DNA of 64,000 nucleotides from positions 145,985-209,984 of the forward strand of contig CACYQB010000007.1 of NCBI GenBank assembly GCA_902776435.1, in the 5' to 3' direction. How positions within the stretch are numbered: the stretch's first letter is position 1; the number at the start of each line of letters is the position of its first letter. Source of the DNA: an uncultured Bacteroidales bacterium. GTDB taxonomy: Bacteria > Bacteroidota > Bacteroidia > Bacteroidales > Muribaculaceae. Positions 62,790 through 64,000 of the stretch are shown here, in pieces. The position numbers were made by a program, and so were the translations under genes. The notes below the pieces were generated by a model, which had not been told where the DNA came from, ran no database searches, and was given only the letters and a program-made list of their open reading frames with translations.

Positions 62790-63092
62790 TTACTTATATT
62801 TTTTAATAGTTGTTTTCTTACCAGCAAACACGTCATCAATGCTGCGGTTCAGTTCTTCCCAGTGCTCGTCAATAGCTTGCATGATAGCCCGTTCCTCATT
62901 GGAGGAGAGTTCAGACCATGCTATTTCAATCTTTTTCTCGCCATTTTCCTCCATCCATATTTTAGCGACAGTCTGACCCCTGTGGGAGCGTTTGCTCCCC
63001 GGGCGTACGACATGAATATGACGCCTGTTTTCGGATGCATCAGCCGGGAAAACGGAGAGAATAAAACTGAGAATGATAGCAAGTTTGCCCAT
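62790..63092 (-). CDS. DUF4160 family protein, possible toxin partner
   Basis: The 100-residue product starts MGKLAIILSFILSVFPADAS and has ENRRHIHVVRPG, AKIWMEENGEKKIEIAWSEL and AIDEHWEELNRSIDDVF. This fits DUF4160, with the start MGK---, the H-HV block and the C-terminal W--L/EL block. An in-frame upstream start at 63123-63125 overlaps the promoter box and is rejected. It is followed by the DUF2442 gene. The N-terminus is hydrophobic, but the family is thought cytosolic. Confidence 0.75.
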   Translation of the reverse strand: MGKLAIILSFILSVFPADASENRRHIHVVRPGSKRSHRGQTVAKIWMEENGEKKIEIAWSELSSNEERAIMQAIDEHWEELNRSIDDVFAGKKTTIKKYK

Positions 63093-63113
63093 ATCATCGA
63101 TGTTTGTTTTTTG

Positions 63114-63121
63114 CAAAGGTA
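63114..63121 (-). promoter_or_regulatory. -7 box of the DUF4160-DUF2442 pair
   Basis: The minus strand reads TACCTTTG 21 bp before the chosen DUF4160 start. Confidence 0.55.
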
Positions 63122-63231
63122 ACACAAAATCATGAAACGAATCGTCGACATCAGTGATTTTTTGCAGCCGTAGAGGGATAATCCTAGCCAGACTTATCTC
63201 TCTAGCGCCTTGGCGGTTTATCGTATTGGCT

Positions 63232-64000
63232 TTAGCGGTAGTTGTTGACGAAGTCGTCGAGGTTGTTGACGCCGAGTTTCTTGGCTATCTGGATTTTTTT
63301 GTTGGAGACGGTGCCCAGGCTGCTGTATTTCATGCAGATCATGATGACCGTGCGGGAGAAACCGTAGCAGTACAAAGCCAAGAAGTTCATCTCGCTCTCG
63401 TTGAGCGTGCCCCCGGCGATGCGCTGTGCCTCATCAAGCACGCCGCTGTGCAACTCATTGGTCAGGCTGTGCAGGTTGTTCCAGTAGGAGTCGGTGGGGA
63501 TGGCACCCTCGACGGGCAGTGTCATCACTTCGTTGAACTTGCGGGTAAAAGGCTCCTCGTTGGGTTGATAGGACAACTCCAGCAACTGGCGAATCACCTG
63601 TATCTGGTTATCGACGATGGAACGCATCTCGTCACTCTTGCGTTGCTTGGCTTCCAGGACCGCAAGTTCCTCGCCCATGCGCTCTTTACCTTGCAACTCG
63701 TCCTGTGCGGCTTTCAGTTCCTGTTCCCGAGTGCTGATGGTTGCTCTCATCTGCTCCAGGCTTGCCAGCGACGCATCGAGGTCGGTTCGCAGCAATTCAA
63801 ACTCGGTCTCCTTCTGCTTCAGGCGACTGCGGTAGCGCCATGCCAGGAAGGTCACGCCCAGCGCCAATAGGGCCAGCAACGCAGCCAGCAGGATGGCTCC
63901 TCTCGTGCGGGACTCGCTTTTCACCTTCTTGAGTTCTTCCAGCTGGATGTCATATTTCTTCTCAATGGCCAGGTAGTTCTTGTTGACGTTGGCCACCAGT
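63232..64000 (-). CDS. Transmembrane coiled-coil HTH regulator, C-terminal part (5' end outside window)
   Basis: About 256 C-terminal residues are visible; the frame continues past the right edge and the first visible GTG is not a real start. The order is YLAIEKKYDIQLEELKKVKS, a membrane helix (GAILLAALLALLALGVTFLA), a coiled coil of about 70 residues, a linker, and a C-terminal LuxR-like HTH (LNESEMNFLALYCYGFSRTV then SSLGTVSNKKIQIAKKLGV). This fits Bacteroidetes TPR-membrane-HTH regulators whose periplasmic TPR part would lie outside the window. A truncated copy of its last 54 codons sits 0.8 kb downstream. Confidence 0.8.
   Translation of the reverse strand, partial: LVANVNKNYLAIEKKYDIQLEELKKVKSESRTRGAILLAALLALLALGVTFLAWRYRSRLKQKETEFELLRTDLDASLASLEQMRATISTREQELKAAQDELQGKERMGEELAVLEAKQRKSDEMRSIVDNQIQVIRQLLELSYQPNEEPFTRKFNEVMTLPVEGAIPTDSYWNNLHSLTNELHSGVLDEAQRIAGGTLNESEMNFLALYCYGFSRTVIMICMKYSSLGTVSNKKIQIAKKLGVNNLDDFVNNYR

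Overview
The window reads as chromosomal DNA of a gut or rumen type Bacteroidales (Prevotellaceae or Muribaculaceae-like; the family cannot be fixed from this sequence alone). The reasons are the repeated promoter box TAnnTTTG with a TTG/TTTG about 19-20 bp upstream, the complete moxR-DUF58-batABCDE aerotolerance operon, BspA-type LRR surface proteins ending in dockerin domains, TamB overlapping a DUF4421 barrel protein, and a periplasmic GH2 beta-galactosidase. Coding density is high and no tRNA or rRNA gene was seen.

Layout. 1-9.8 kb: end of a lipid A phosphoethanolamine transferase-like gene, an M48 CAAX-type protease, a TlpA-like thioredoxin, tsaD, a DUF4421 barrel and a very long TamB. 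9.9-13.6 kb: nadE, then two paralogous small lipoproteins flanking a tiny secreted dockerin protein. 13.6-21.2 kb: leftward housekeeping run (DUF1232, tex, metallophosphoesterase, acyltransferase, a secreted KYL-repeat protein, rluD, PASTA protein). 21.3-27.9 kb: rightward unknown protein, AAA/DUF4143 ATPase, cation diffusion facilitator, a structured RNA candidate with its own promoter, and a 1006-residue LRR/Big2/dockerin protein. 28-38.3 kb: leftward GH2, kdsB, DUF1016 nuclease, LUD protein, YqaA-like protein, esterase, mutY and a second LRR protein. 38.5-41.3 kb: porin and Dcu C4-dicarboxylate transporter.

41.3-45.1 kb is the most mobile part. It holds a three-gene HipBST toxin-antitoxin locus with three operator-like palindromes, a complete IS4-family element with 9-bp target duplication, a lipoprotein gene cut off from its upstream region by that IS, and a 185-bp MITE-like inverted repeat. 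45.1-50 kb: DUF6440, DUF169, universal stress protein, a small DNA-binding protein, a third LRR/dockerin protein and a REP-like hairpin element. 50.2-61.8 kb: an MBOAT/SGNH O-acylation pair, then the Bat operon read leftward. 61.9-64 kb: a hairpin-rich noncoding block and a DUF4160/DUF2442 pair lying between an intact HTH gene end and a truncated duplicate of the same gene end.

Beyond genes, two repeat patterns stand out. Many intergenic spacers carry short heptanucleotide arrays (TTTAGGC, CTAAAAA, TCTYTTA and similar). Three gene ends (CDF transporter, DUF58, MoxR) have a palindrome at or just after the stop codon; in two of them it is followed by an identical 15-bp tail.
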